DNA of 64,000 bases, taken from Ipomoea triloba (lineage: Eukaryota; Streptophyta; Magnoliopsida; Solanales; Convolvulaceae). Each line of letters opens with the position of its first letter. The first letter of the stretch is position 1. The stretch is from NCBI RefSeq assembly GCF_003576645.1, contig NC_044916.1, positions 20,746,095-20,810,094 on the forward strand. The letters are read 5' to 3'. The notes below the pieces were generated by a model. The model was not told where the DNA came from. It made no database searches and saw nothing but the letters and a program-made list of their open reading frames with translations. Position numbers and translations under genes: made by a program. Shown in pieces: positions 1 to 10,368 of the stretch.

Positions 1-631
1 CCACTGTTATATGAAATCTATTGGTTTGATTCTGTTGGACGCGAACCACGTCAGGACATTAAAGACATAGTTGAAACGTCGGTAAACTTATAACTAATTA
101 ATAGTTATTATATATAAAGTACGGTGCTATATAGTATTTATGTATACATATCTCTTATATTTATAGGTGTATGAAATCAACATTACATTCCAAAGGAAAG
201 AAAACAAATCGTCAACCAAAATGGATTAATTGTTTGGTAAGTATTTTATACATTTGTAAAACTACATATATTTCATAGTTTTTAATTAAATGAATTCTTA
301 ATTGTATTATAATTCAAATATATAGTGTGCCAAACAAGTTGGAGCTACCGAATGCGGGTATTATGTGATGAAGTTCATGCTTGAAATTCTTTCCAAAGAA
401 GCATACGAAGGAATGGATAAGACAAGTAATTATTAAGAAAATACATTTCTCATTCAAATTTTAAAAATACTAGCTTAAATTAGCTTACTAATTATTATTT
501 ATTACTTTTCAACATTATTACAGATAGTGGAGAGAGTTGGTTCATCGAGTTACAATCAACAAGAGATTAATGAAGTTAGAGACACATGGGCCAAGTACTT
601 CATTGATGAATGGATTAATACATTGCATTAG
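1..631 (+). CDS. Ulp1-like (C48) cysteine protease, C-terminal exons, CACTA-borne
   Basis: This is the last part of a Ulp1/SENP-type protease domain often carried by plant CACTA and Mutator elements; its substrate is unknown. Visible exons are about 1-81 (IYWFDSVGREPRQDIKDIVE), about 168-238, 327-424 and 528-631. The third contains the catalytic-cysteine block CAKQVGATECGYYVMKFMLE: the Q, the ECGYYVM motif and the nucleophilic Cys are all present. The last exon ends WAKYFIDEWINTLH and stops at 629-631. The phase of exon 2 does not fit exon 1 under the obvious donor and acceptor, so either a boundary is misjudged or the copy carries a 1-nt lesion. The 5' part of the gene is off the window. Confidence 0.65.
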
Positions 632-899
632 TATGTGAAATAGTAATGTGAGATGTTAGTATTGCTTTTATGCTTTTGGTACAATGTTTGGGAGAAGATT
701 ATGGCTTGTATTAACTAATACAGATAATTTTTGATGAACTTGTATTATTAATTATTATCAATTGTCAGATTTATTGCTTTTATTAATTTTGATATTATAA
801 ATATAAATTGTACAGGTTTTGAATGTGATTGTGATAGCTATATATATTTGACCAGGTTTTGGTTGTAAATAGAAAAATAAAATGAATATTTAAAAAAAA

Positions 900-1500
900 A
901 TTACCCTACAACGTCGGCTAGTATTATTAGCCGATGTTGTAGGGTTTTTTTTTTTGTTTTTAAATTACCTACAACGTCGGCTATTTGTAAAAAGCCGACG
1001 TTGTAGGGTATTTTCGTAGTTTTCAAATTACCTACGACGTCGGCTATTTGTAAATAGCCGACGTTGTAGGGTACTTCAAATTACCTACAACGTCGGCTAT
1101 TTACAAATAGCCGACGTTGTAGGGTATTTCGAATTACATACAACGTCGGCTATTTGTAAAGAGCCGACGTTGTAGGGTATTTTCGTAGTTTTCAAATTAC
1201 CTACGACGTCGGCTATTTGTAAATAGCCGACGTTGTAGGGTATTTTATTTGTTTTCAAATTACCTACAACGTCGGCTATTTGTAAATAGCCAACGTTGTA
1301 GGGTATTTACAATTACCTACAACGTTGGCTATTCGTAAAGAGACGACGTTGTAGGGTATTTCAAATTACCTACAATGTCGGCTATTTACAAATAGCCGAC
1401 GTTGTAAGGTACACATACAACGTCGGCTATAAAATAGCCGACGTTGTATGTGTACACTTACAACGTCGGCCAGATCAACGTCGGCTTTTAGCCGACGTTA
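900..1500. repeat. CACTA subterminal palindromic repeat array
   Basis: About ten near-identical units of roughly 40 bp follow one another. Each is a palindrome built from CTACAACGTCGGCTATTT, a short spacer and its reverse complement. Spacers of about 10-25 bp separate them (for example units near 903, 967, 1029, 1083, 1262, 1367 and 1412). The GCCGACGT core also recurs in the terminal 45 bp before the TIR. Each unit can form a long hairpin. Confidence 0.9.
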
Positions 1501-1544
1501 AAGGGTCTACTTAGCCGACGTTAAAAGCCGTCTGTGTAGTAGTG

Positions 1545-2099
1545 AAGTGCCATTTTCCCAAGTATTTAATATCTATTACTTTTCTGATTTCAGTGTTTGA
1601 ACCAAACACACCCAAAGTTGTGTACAAAATTGATTTACTATAGTTAAATAGATTTTGAAGTAGATAACTTTTAAAGTTAAGGATAGATTTTGACATATAT
1701 AAGTAGTCAAAAAATCAAAGTGGAAATTAACTTTAAAAAATATAAAGAATTTTAAAAGTAGTAAAGAAAAAATATTTTTGAAAATGGTTTACTAGTTGGA
1801 AAATTTCAAGATTTTTTTTTTTTTAATTTTCCAATCTGGAAAACGTACAGTAGAAAACTTCCTTTTTTTGTGATTCATTTAAAAAAAAATCATTAGTAAA
1901 TAATAATGTTTTTTTTTTTGTTATTTGTTGTTTTCAGGTAAGGACAAGATGTTTAAATGAAGGAGGCAGGAGGAGGGTGGACGGTGGACGGGTGGAGAGT
2001 TGTTAGTTTTGACAAACCAAACGCTTTTCCAAGTGCCAAGTGTTACCTCCCACCGAAAATTTAGGTACGACAACATTCGGATCCTTTCTCGCTGATCAT
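1545..2099. other. Gene-free spacer between the CACTA end and the NF-YC leader
   Basis: AT-rich sequence with homopolymer runs. No coding exon or element end is recognised. It should hold the NF-YC promoter, but no clear TATA box could be fixed. Confidence 0.5.
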
Positions 2100-2118
2100 T
2101 CAACCCTAAAACACTCTC

Positions 2119-2153
<35 letters not shown>

Positions 2154-2400
2154 GTCCGTTTTTTTCTTCTTTGTAATTTCTCTTCATTTTCTGTTTTTCT
2201 TTTCTTTTCTTTTCTTTTCTTTTCTTTGTTGTAGTCAGGTGAATATTTTTGGTTGATTTGTTGAATAAGTTTCGTTTGGTAATTTGATTTTCGGTTTTTT
2301 TTTTGGTTGTGTTTGTGATTAATTACAGGTTTTTGTTTTATCGCCGGGAGGAAGCAAGAATTCACCGGCGATAGTTTCTGCTCAGGTTTCGATTTCACCC
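2100..2400 (+). promoter_or_regulatory. Probable NF-YC 5' leader exon with pyrimidine tracts
   Basis: A (TC)n tract (about 2123-2149) and a (CTTTT)n tract (about 2200-2226) are typical of plant 5' leaders. Candidate leader-intron donors are near 2236 (gtagtcag then gtgaat) and near 2384 (gctcag then gtttcg). The matching acceptor is ttattggacag ending at 4102, 45 bp before the ATG. The leader intron would therefore be about 1.7-1.9 kb. The exact transcription start cannot be seen. Confidence 0.5.
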
Positions 2401-3407
2401 TGAGACATGCAATTGCTGCTTTTAAGTTTTGCTCTGTGCGTAAAGTTTTTGTTGTGATTTTTGAGTGGAATATTACTGCATATACCCGAGAAATTTGTGA
2501 ATTATGAGCATGCATGTAGGGTTTTGTGTAATTGTGTTGCATACTGGTGCACTTGGTTAAGTTTGTTTTCATATTGGGCAATTTATTGCTTCAGATTTTG
2601 ATTTTTAATCGATGTGATATAAGTCTTGAAGTTGTTTGTGCCTTTGAATCTATTTGAGCTTTGTGTTTAGTTGTTAAATCTTTATTTTTTTGTAATAAAC
2701 TTTCTTGGTTTCTCTGAGGTGCGGATTTCTGGGATATGGGTTGCAAGTGTGTTAGTGACTGGTTTTGATTAGGTAATTATTGATTAAACTTCATTTTGGT
2801 AATCTGAAAGAAGTTGGAACAATTAATGCCTTCTTATTGAAAAAAACAAAAAGGTTCTCGCACTAGTGGTGAACCCAAAGAATAGCAAAAGATTTATTGA
2901 GTTCACCGCGAAGGGAGTTCCATTTTTTAAGTGAGACACCTTGACAAGTTTAAGAACCATTGGTAACTTACTTTTGAGTCAAGATCAACTCTGTGCTGTT
3001 GGCTTTTAAGATTTTGATTTTTGAGCATAAAAGTTTTTGTCCAACATCAATGACAAGTTTCCAAGTTTTCCTGATTGAAAGCTAATAGAATGAACAGAAA
3101 ATAGCAATTATTAAATATTAGATATTTGCAACTTGCTCTTGAGAGTGCAGAGAACTGGAGTTGGCTAAAGATATGTGTGAAAACTCCCAGCTCTTTTGCA
3201 TGCCATGCAAATCTAGCTATACGTATAATTTTAATTTTCTCATTCCCTTTAGCGTAAGGTGTTTCCCTTTCTCTCTCTTATATGGAGTATCTTCTAGAAG
3301 TTATGTGGATTCTTTGGCTTTTTAATCTCTATTACACCTCAATAGGTGTCTGGTGTTTGCTGTTGTGAAATTTGTTATAGGTGTCTGGTGTTTGCTGTGG
3401 TGAAATT

Positions 3408-3860
3408 TGTTATGGAATGTACAAGTAATATGGAACCTATATATATTAGGCAACCTGGAGATATATAAGGATTTGAGTAGATAGTCATTTGGATACTTGT
3501 TTCCTTATTAGAAGTCTTCTAGCATGTATTTATAGCATGTATTTATAGGGTTGTGTATTCTCTTCTCTAATATACAACTTATTCAGAAATTCCTTTACTT
3601 CCCTAACATGGTATTAGAGTCTTTAAGATAATTTTTTTTCGCTCCGTTGTCATCACCCCTGACCTAGGGAGGAGCGCCGGTGTCTGGAAATTTTGATGAC
3701 GTTCTGACCAGCGTGTGAGCCTCACGCACCGCCATCCTCTGCTGCCACTCTCCCACGCGCCGGCGTGTGAGGCTCCTCTAGCGACTGGATAACCTTTTGG
3801 TCAAGGTCAGCTGCTCCTGGATCGCCTGAGTCGGTTTGCCTCAAATCTGGACTTGGTTTG
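3408..3860 (+). mobile_element. Ty1/copia short-LTR remnant (LTR, PBS and leader) in the NF-YC leader intron
   Basis: A TG..CA segment of about 201 bp (3408-3608, starting tgttatggaatg and ending ccctaaca) is followed directly by tggtattagagt, a decayed initiator-Met tRNA primer binding site. After it come about 240 bp of GC-richer leader-like sequence. No gag or pol follows, so this is a truncated element in the sense orientation of the host gene. Just upstream, a 35-bp segment is tandemly duplicated (about 3346-3415). Confidence 0.6.
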
Positions 3861-4147
3861 GACCATTGGGTTGTCACTGATTTTTTGCTTCACGGTCACT
3901 TTGTCTCATACACGTTTAGGCTTGAATTTTGTGTACTTTGTAATCTGTTTTGAAATAGGATACTGTTCTGCCACAATACTTTTCTTGGTGCATGCATATT
4001 ATTAATATATTGCTTAATAGAGATGATCCATTACAGCTCATTGTTCTCCATTGTCTATTGTCTTTCCTTAACATCGTATGATACCTGCTTGTTATTGGAC
4101 AGGAAATAAAATATCCCTGAGTTTCCCTGCAAGTGCACAGAGGCAAA

Positions 4148-4927
4148 ATGGATCAGCATGGAAACGGACAGCCACCACCAGGTATGGGGGTAGTGACTAC
4201 CTCTGCTTCAATGCCATATGGTGCTCCCTCATTCCAAGCTAACCAAATGACAGGGCCACCCCTTGCTACATCTGTTGGTCCTATTCAATCTCCACAAAAT
4301 GTAGGTCTTCCCGCCTCTTCATCTCAGATGGCACCACATCAGCTCGCATATCAGCACATACACCAACAGCAGCAACAACAGTTGCAGCAACAACTTCAGG
4401 GTTTCTGGGCAAATCAATACCAAGAAATTGAACAGGTTTCTGATTTCAAGAACCATAGCTTGCCGTTGGCAAGGATCAAGAAAATCATGAAGGCAGACGA
4501 AGATGTTAGGATGATATCAGCAGAAGCACCTGTTGTTTTTGCCCGGGCTTGTGAGATGTTTATCCTTGAGCTGACACTGCGTGCATGGAACCACACAGAG
4601 GAGAACAAAAGGAGGACACTTCAGAAAAACGACATTGCTGCAGCCATTACAAGGACTGACATCTTTGATTTCCTGGTTGACATTGTGCCAAGAGAGGATT
4701 TGAAAGATGAGGTGCTTGCATCAATCCCTAGAGGGACCCTTCCTGTTGGAGGACCTGCAGAGCTTCCATACTACTACATGCAAGCACAATCTGCTCCTCA
4801 GGTTGGAACCTCAGGGATGTATATGGGTAAGCCAGTGGATCAAGCTCCTTATGGGCAGCAGCCTCGTCCCTACATGGCTCAGCCAATGTGGCCTCAGCAG
4901 CAGCAGCAACCACCATCCGACTCATAA
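4148..4927 (+). CDS. NF-YC: Nuclear transcription factor Y subunit C (HAP5-type)
   Basis: This is the histone-fold subunit that pairs with NF-YB; the dimer then recruits NF-YA to bind CCAAT boxes in the nucleus. The start is the ATG at 4148 (MDQHGNGQPPPG). The in-frame GTG at 4133 is not a plausible plant start. The product is 259 aa with no intron in the CDS, as in the Arabidopsis NF-YC3/NF-YC9 group. Residues 1-68 are low-complexity. Residues 69-96 hold a Q-rich stretch ending FWANQYQEIE. Residues 105-190 are the conserved core: LPLARIKKIMKADEDVRMIS, then FARACEMFILELTLR and RRTLQKNDIAAAITRTDIFD. The tail is rich in Q, P, Y and M. All core residues look intact. Upstream are a leader intron containing a copia remnant and a pyrimidine-rich 5' leader. 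An asterid origin is suggested by the N-terminal composition (inference). Confidence 0.95.
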   Translation: MDQHGNGQPPPGMGVVTTSASMPYGAPSFQANQMTGPPLATSVGPIQSPQNVGLPASSSQMAPHQLAYQHIHQQQQQQLQQQLQGFWANQYQEIEQVSDFKNHSLPLARIKKIMKADEDVRMISAEAPVVFARACEMFILELTLRAWNHTEENKRRTLQKNDIAAAITRTDIFDFLVDIVPREDLKDEVLASIPRGTLPVGGPAELPYYYMQAQSAPQVGTSGMYMGKPVDQAPYGQQPRPYMAQPMWPQQQQQPPSDS

Positions 4928-5830
4928 GCAGGAGTTAGGAACCGGGATGAAATGTGAGTTGTTTTTTTACATCGCACCAGTGGAATTACTAATCCATTTG
5001 CCTTTTAATCAATGCTTAGGCTCCTTCACCTGCTCTCCTACACATCTTTGATTACGATATCAAATGAAAATTGAATCAGCTCTATTCATGTAGGGTTTTA
5101 TACTTGCCTAGGGGTTAGGAATTTATTGGCTTTGGTCAACCAATCTATGCCTTATAATATACTTTTTTTGGGTGACAAGGGAAACCTACAATCACTACCC
5201 GAGGGTGTGTACTAAATAAATCCCACCTTGTGACTCTAGCCACCAAAGGACCACCTTGTGACTCTAGCCGCCAAAGGACCACAAGGAGGTAAATCAACCA
5301 TAGCTGAAAGAAGGCTAGGATTTGAACTGAGTGACCTTGTGGTTACAAGTTTGTATCTATAGCCATCTTGACGGGATTACCCCTCCTTATAATATACTTG
5401 TTGCTTGAGTGTGTGGATGTTGTCTATACTTTATTTACACCTCATCTGATTTCTACTAAAACTCAAGGGTAGGTTGGAGAAACAAAGTAGGAGTTAGAAG
5501 CAGATGAGAGTGCCCATCTAATATTTTAACCTGGATATGTTTCCCACTCTCTTCAACACATCTGTAGCATATCAATTTATATGGTTTGCAGTGTTTATAT
5601 ATTGCTGGAGTATTAACTCATCATCTACTTCAACATTGCGTTTGCAGAATATTACTACCTGAGCACTGGACACATCATTGAGCAAGCAGGCTGCATAGTA
5701 TAAAAGTGAATATAGGCTGGAAAATGAAGCACCCAGCTTCCTGTTGTTTTTTTTATAGTGTAGCTCAATCTGGCATGCAATAAACTATATGCCTTCTATC
5801 ATGTATATTTTAATTTAAAAGTGAAAAAGA
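4928..5830 (+). other. NF-YC 3' UTR and downstream region
   Basis: Non-coding sequence after the stop, containing the SINE at 5165-5384. A possible 3'-UTR intron would run from the gtgagttg near 4951 to the ttgcgtttgcag near 5647, which would place the SINE inside an intron. Several AATAAA-like sites near 5780 could end the transcript. This is inference from sequence signals only. Confidence 0.4.
5165..5384 (-). mobile_element. tRNA-derived SINE with perfect 15-bp target duplication
   Basis: On the minus strand the 5' part has pol III promoter-like boxes: an A box resembling TGGCTATAGAT and a B box, CAGTTCAAATCC. The 3' end is an A-run (t-run at 5163-5169 on +). The target duplication ccttataatatactt is exact (5150-5164 and 5385-5399). 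Within the body, a roughly 30-bp segment (caccttgtgactctagcc..aaagga) is tandemly duplicated. A second copy of this family lies at 28744-28920. Confidence 0.85.
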
Positions 5831-6392
5831 ATGTTGTTAAGGTTGTAATATTGTGAGATATAAGTAATGCCAAATGTTTAGGTTGTTTTGTGCCTCTGTG
5901 TGCTGTTTTTTTCTGCCCTGGTGTATGCACTGATCTCCCATTAGTTATTCCGTGTGTCTTGACAATTTTACTCAAAACAAAAAGAATCAAATTTACTTTG
6001 GGGTAATTTTTTGTAGTTATTGTTTATACTTTTACATTAATTATAATAATTTTTATTTAATCTACAGGAAATAGTTAAGTGAAGATATCTGTCATTCTCT
6101 TATGTTTGATGAAGTAGTTGGGTAATTCAAAGATGAATTGAACTGCATTAGTAAGCTTTACTAGAATTACACTTAACAGTTAACATCTGTATTGGGGAGG
6201 GGAGGTTGATGGGTTTTTTTTCTGTGAAGAGTGCCTACAGATTTTTGGTAGGGGAGTGTGGTCAGGATAATTGGGTGAGCAACTGATTCCTCCAAAAACC
6301 AAAAATTAAATGCTTTTTCTGAAATTTATGTTCTGTCTTTAGTCTTTACCAACAAAACATGGGTTGAGGGCTAGACGAATGCCTTGTGATAG
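5831..6392. other. Gene-free stretch
   Basis: AT-rich intergenic DNA downstream of NF-YC. No coding exon or element boundary is recognised. Confidence 0.4.
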
Positions 6393-6520
6393 TGTGTCAG
6401 TGTGTTATGTGGTAACGAAGGGGAATCTGCAATGCATGTGTTTGCGGAGTGTGGTTTTGTTACAAATGTTTGGGCTGCCTATGGGATGAATTGGGGGAGA
6501 GTGGGCATATTATCAAATAA
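6393..6520 (+). pseudogene. LINE zinc-binding (zf-RVT) domain fragment
   Basis: The + strand reads GESAMHVFAECGFVTNVW, preceded by a Cys-rich stretch. This matches the layout of the zinc-binding region that follows the reverse transcriptase in plant L1-type LINEs (Cys..Cys..His..Cys..W). The reading frame is closed on both sides and no reverse transcriptase core is nearby, so this is a short remnant. Confidence 0.5.
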
Positions 6521-6745
6521 TGTACATTTAATGCACAAATAATACACTTTTAGTGTATTAAAATGTACATTGTATTTATAAAAAGTACATTATTTAAGTA
6601 CTGAAAGTGAAAGTGTATGTTCAAAAAAAAAAAGTACTGAAAGTGCATTATTTTATATAATACACATTCAATACACGAATAATGTATTTTTAATATATTA
6701 AAAATATACTTTTTAATATTATGGTCCACACAATAATTTGCCTTG
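6500..6745. repeat. TA-rich quasi-palindromic repeat around taatgtacat/tacatt motifs
   Basis: Short related blocks (aatgtacatt, aatacacttt, agtgtatt, aaaagtacatt) alternate on both strands and can fold. No target duplication was identified, so this could be a decayed MITE. Confidence 0.35.
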
Positions 6746-6815
6746 AGGGGATGCAGGGGCGGGGGGAGGGTTGGTATGTAGGAGTGGTTGTTGGATAAGT
6801 TTGATAGGTTGTCAC

Positions 6816-7950
6816 TAGTACTGTCAAAGCATGTTGGCCTGCCCCATTAGGCTCGTCCCACCGCAGGCCTAATTTTTAACAGGTTTTTGCGGGCCGACCT
6901 AGCGGGCTAGGGTCATGCAACCCTAGCTCGCCCCATGCGATTGGCGGGCCCCGCGAACTTTTTAAAAAAATTATTTTTTAATATTTTTAAATATAAATAG
7001 ATAAAAATAAATAAATTAATATATATATATATATAAAAACTTAGTTGCGAACACAGTACACTAAGATTATATGACAATTTATATCGTGGACCAAGATTGT
7101 GCACCCCGTACCAAAACGATGTCATTTTGGTCATTTAAATTAATGGTTTTTTTTTTTAAATCATGTTTCCCGTTTCGGCCGGTCTGTGTATTTGTGTTAA
7201 TATTCTATGTATTCTTTAAAGACATTCTGTGTATTGTAGACTACAATTCTGTGTATTCATGTTAGGGGTACTTAAACATAGGTTGTGACGTGTTTTGTGT
7301 ATTCGAATGTTAGGAGAATGATTTCTGTGTAGTTGTGTCAATATTCTGTATATTTTCTCAAGTCATTATGTGTATTCTAGACAAGGATTTTGTGTATTCA
7401 TGTTAGTGATACTTAAATACAGGGGTGATGTGTTTGTGTATTTGATGTTTTCATATTCTGTGTATTCTTTGAAGACATTCTGTGTATTGTAGACTACGAT
7501 TATGTGTATTCATATTAAGGGTACTTAAACATAGGTTGTGACGTGTTTTGTGTATTCGAATGTTAGGAGGATGATTTCTGTGTAGTTGTGTTAATATTCT
7601 CTGTATTCACTTAAGTCATTATGTGTATTCTAGACAAGGATTCTGTGTATTCTAAATAATGAATTCCCTGAAGTCATTCACGTCCGTCGTCCACTAACAC
7701 CGAAACGACGTCGTTTCGGACACTGTGGACCCTGGTCCACGATATAACGATTGAGATTATATATATAATCTTAGTGTGTACAGTGTACTGTGTTCGCATG
7801 CGAACACAATACACAAGTTTATATGTATATAAATCATTTCTTTTATAAAAAGAGTTTGGCCCGCGGGTCACTTTTTTTGTAGCCCTATCCGTCCCACCGT
7901 GGGGCGGGTACAGGACAGTCCGCGGGCTTCGGCCCACTTTGACAGTACTA
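6816..7950. mobile_element. hAT-like non-autonomous DNA transposon
   Basis: The ends are perfect inverted repeats, TAGTACTGTCAAAG at left and its reverse complement at right. Both continue into GC-rich GGCCC/GGGCC subterminal DNA, as in plant hAT elements. The 8-bp flanks gttgtcac (6808-6815) and gttgacat (7951-7958) match at 6 of 8 positions, the length expected for hAT. There is no transposase ORF. Most of the interior is a second, nested element (7046-7798). Confidence 0.75.
7046..7798. mobile_element. Inverted-repeat element nested in the hAT element, with internal direct repeats
   Basis: The terminal 16 bp TGCGAACACAGTACAC at 7046-7061 recur inverted at 7783-7798, and similarity continues inward around atatcgtggacca and a palindromic aacgacgtcgttt-like block. 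The interior holds a segment of about 230 bp twice (about 7190-7430 and 7440-7660). Both copies are built on the phrase ctgtgtattc and share the same order of subunits. No coding capacity and no clear target duplication were found. Confidence 0.55.
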
Positions 7951-7984
7951 GTTGACATGATGAGAACTTTGTTATTTTATTAAT

Positions 7985-8155
7985 CTGTCTGTCCCATTTT
8001 GCCTGTCTTGTTTAATATTCATTGGTCAAACTAATTTTTTCTTCCTTACTTATTTTCTTTAATAATTTTTAATAATTTTTAAATTTAATTTTTTATGTTT
8101 AATAATACTTTTAATGTAGTTTTTAAATATATAAATTTTATATACTAATATTAAA
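7985..8155 (+). mobile_element. Stowaway/Tc1-mariner MITE fragment
   Basis: It begins ctgtctgtcccattttgcctg and continues attcattggtcaaac, matching the start of the element entering at 63944. The right end could not be located. Confidence 0.5.
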
Positions 8156-8200
8156 CTAAGCATGTGTTTGGTTCATACGGTAAATAAATACATATTAATA

Positions 8201-10359
8201 CTAGTTTTATACGCGCATTGCGCGAATGGGTTAATGCCCAATGTTTATATTTAAATAAATATTTGAAAGTATATAATGCAAGATTATATAGGAGAAGTTT
8301 ATACATGGGTAATTGAATGTCGAATTTTTTTATTTAAATATCTAACTCAAAGTATATGAATCCAAGATAATATAGAAAATTCATTATAATTATTACTAAA
8401 ATAAATGTTTGCAACCTTGTAAAATTGATAGTCTAAATATTTGGTCTAAAAATGATAGTCTAAATATAAATACTACTTTTAATTTAAATTTTTCTAAGTG
8501 CTCTTAATTCTCTTTTGAGTAACATTGTCATTGTCTTCATCTTTACTATTTGTTCTCTTCCTTTTGGTTGGTAGTGTGTTATTTGCATTTCGGTTATTGT
8601 TGGTAGCATAGATGAAAACGTCATGCAATGAGATTATGATATAGGAGCTATTGACTTTCCTTTAGGCCGGTGTTCTGCTTGGGGTTCATTTGGTTCAACC
8701 ATTATTGTTGAACTAGTTTTATACATGCATTGCACGAATGGGTTAATGCCCAATTATATTTAAATAAATATTTGAAATTATATCAATGCAAGATTATATA
8801 GGAGAAGTTTATACATGAGTAATTGAATGTCGAATTTTTTTATTTAAATATCTAACTCAAAGTATATGAATCCAAGATAATATATAAAATTCATTATAAT
8901 TATTACTAAAATAAATGTTTGCAACCTTGTACAATCGATAGTCTAAATATTTGGTCTAAAAATGATAGTCTAAATAAATACTACTTTTAATTTAAATTTT
9001 TCTAAGTGNAAATGTTTGCAACCTTGTAAAATCGATAGTCTAAATATTTGGTCTAAAAATGATAGTCTAAATAAATACTACTTTTAATTTAAATTTTTCT
9101 AAGTGTTTTTAATTCTCTTTTGAGTAACATTGTCATTGTCTTCATCTTTACTATTTGTTCTCTTCCTTTTTGTTGGTAGTGTGTTATTTGCAATTCGGAT
9201 ATTGTTAGTAGCATAGATGACAACGTCATGCAATGAGATTATGATATAGGAGCTATGGACTTTCCTTTAGGTGTTCTGCTTGGGGTTCATTTGGTTCAAC
9301 CATTATTGCTGAATGAGTTATTGTGGATAAAGAAATCCCTAGTTTAAGAAAAAAGATTAAATTAATTAATAAAAATTTGAAAATCTAAAATATTATTATG
9401 TATTTCAAAGATATTAAAAGGTAGTTTTTCACTTCAATTTGCTGGGTAATGGGTTATTTGAGTACTTTCATTGTCAACAAATCCCCTAAGTAGTTAATAT
9501 GATTGGTTTCAAACTATTCTTTTTTATTTTTTTCATGGTATTAAAGAAATACATATGTATTTTTTTTTGTGTAACTACTAATTTATTTAATTCAATAAGA
9601 GTAAAATAGAGTGATTCCGCTTCAATTTGTTGGGTTATTATTTGAGTACTCTCTTTGTCAACCAATCCCCAAGTAGTTAATATAATTAGCTTCAAATTAT
9701 TTTAATTTTTTTTCATAGTATTAATAAAATACTTGGTAAATAAATACATAACATTATTTTGTACTATAACTTTGATATTTAATTACAAGATATTGTAAAA
9801 ATAAGATAATGGACAATGTAATGAATATCAATTGATAAATTTGAATGTAAAGAATCTTTGCATGAGAGAAAATAAAGACAATATAACTAATGACATTATT
9901 TCTCTTATTTAATTTAATTTTTCGATAATGAATAATTTTTTCAAATAAAGGTATTGTAGATACATAATTCTAAATTAAAGAAATACATATGTATCATTTT
10001 TTGTTGTAGCTACTAATTTATTTAATTTAATAAAAGTAAAATAGAGTGAGAAACTTAATTATGTCAAATTTGATTGAGATGAGGTTCGAACCTAAGACCT
10101 TTCTTATAGAAATTAATGGGTAAGTTAAAAGTTAACGGAATATTAACAGAGAAGAGAATATTTAACGGAAAACTTAATGGATAATCATAAAAGTAAGGTT
10201 AAATTAGGTAATCTCTATTAATAATATTAATCTGAATTATCTTAACCATCTATTTGATTAAATAATTCATCTGAACCATCCATTTGATTAAATAATTTGA
10301 CCGCCATTTTTCTACCCATTTTAGGTCTAACTCTCTTTGGCTCTTATTAGTATAGTAGA
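8201..10359 (-). mobile_element. Non-autonomous Helitron
   Basis: Read on the minus strand the 3' end is a hairpin (CGCGCAATGCGCG) followed by TATAAAACTAG and then T. This is the Helitron CTRR terminus with a 3' T flank. The 5' end reads TCTACTATACTAATAAGAG, a familiar plant Helitron start. The flanking base on that side is T instead of the expected A, so the 5' end may be mutated. No Rep or helicase ORF is present. A second, variant 3' terminus occurs internally at 8713 and begins a duplicated unit of about 510 bp (8201-8712 repeated from 8713), so the element carries tandem 3' ends. Confidence 0.7.
8912..9108. other. Single-N joint with 97-bp duplicated flank (probable assembly artefact)
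   Basis: The N is at 9009. The 97 bp before it (8912-9008) recur after it with one mismatch. An unmerged overlap between two contigs would give exactly this pattern. Removing one copy restores the Helitron's internal repeat unit. Confidence 0.8.
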
Positions 10360-10368
10360 AATACGTAG

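Larger units (their letters stand above)
1..1544 (+). mobile_element. CACTA (En/Spm) DNA transposon, right end only
   Basis: The element enters from the left edge and ends at 1544. Read on the minus strand its end is CACTACTACACAGACGGC, the CACTA-type terminal inverted repeat. The putative 3-bp target duplication would start at 1545 (aag), but the left end lies outside the window, so it cannot be confirmed. Inside are the tail of a Ulp1-type protease gene (1-631) and a dense array of subterminal palindromes (about 900-1500). Both are common in plant CACTA elements, where the subterminal repeats are thought to bind the element's own regulatory protein. The transposase itself is not in the window. 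Confidence 0.85.

Noticed and set aside
900..1500. Regularly spaced palindromic repeats as a CRISPR array
   Set aside because: This is plant nuclear DNA; spacers are not unique 30-mers and the array belongs to a CACTA terminus.
2096..2581. 161-codon minus-strand open frame over the NF-YC leader
   Set aside because: Low-complexity Lys/Glu/Arg translation of CT-rich leader repeats in antisense; no domain and no gene signals.
4133..4147. Upstream in-frame start of NF-YC
   Set aside because: The codon is GTG; the first ATG in frame with family-like sequence is 4148.
5165..5384. tRNA gene
   Set aside because: A- and B-box-like motifs are present, but the cloverleaf is not complete and the unit has an A-tail and target duplication, so it is a SINE.
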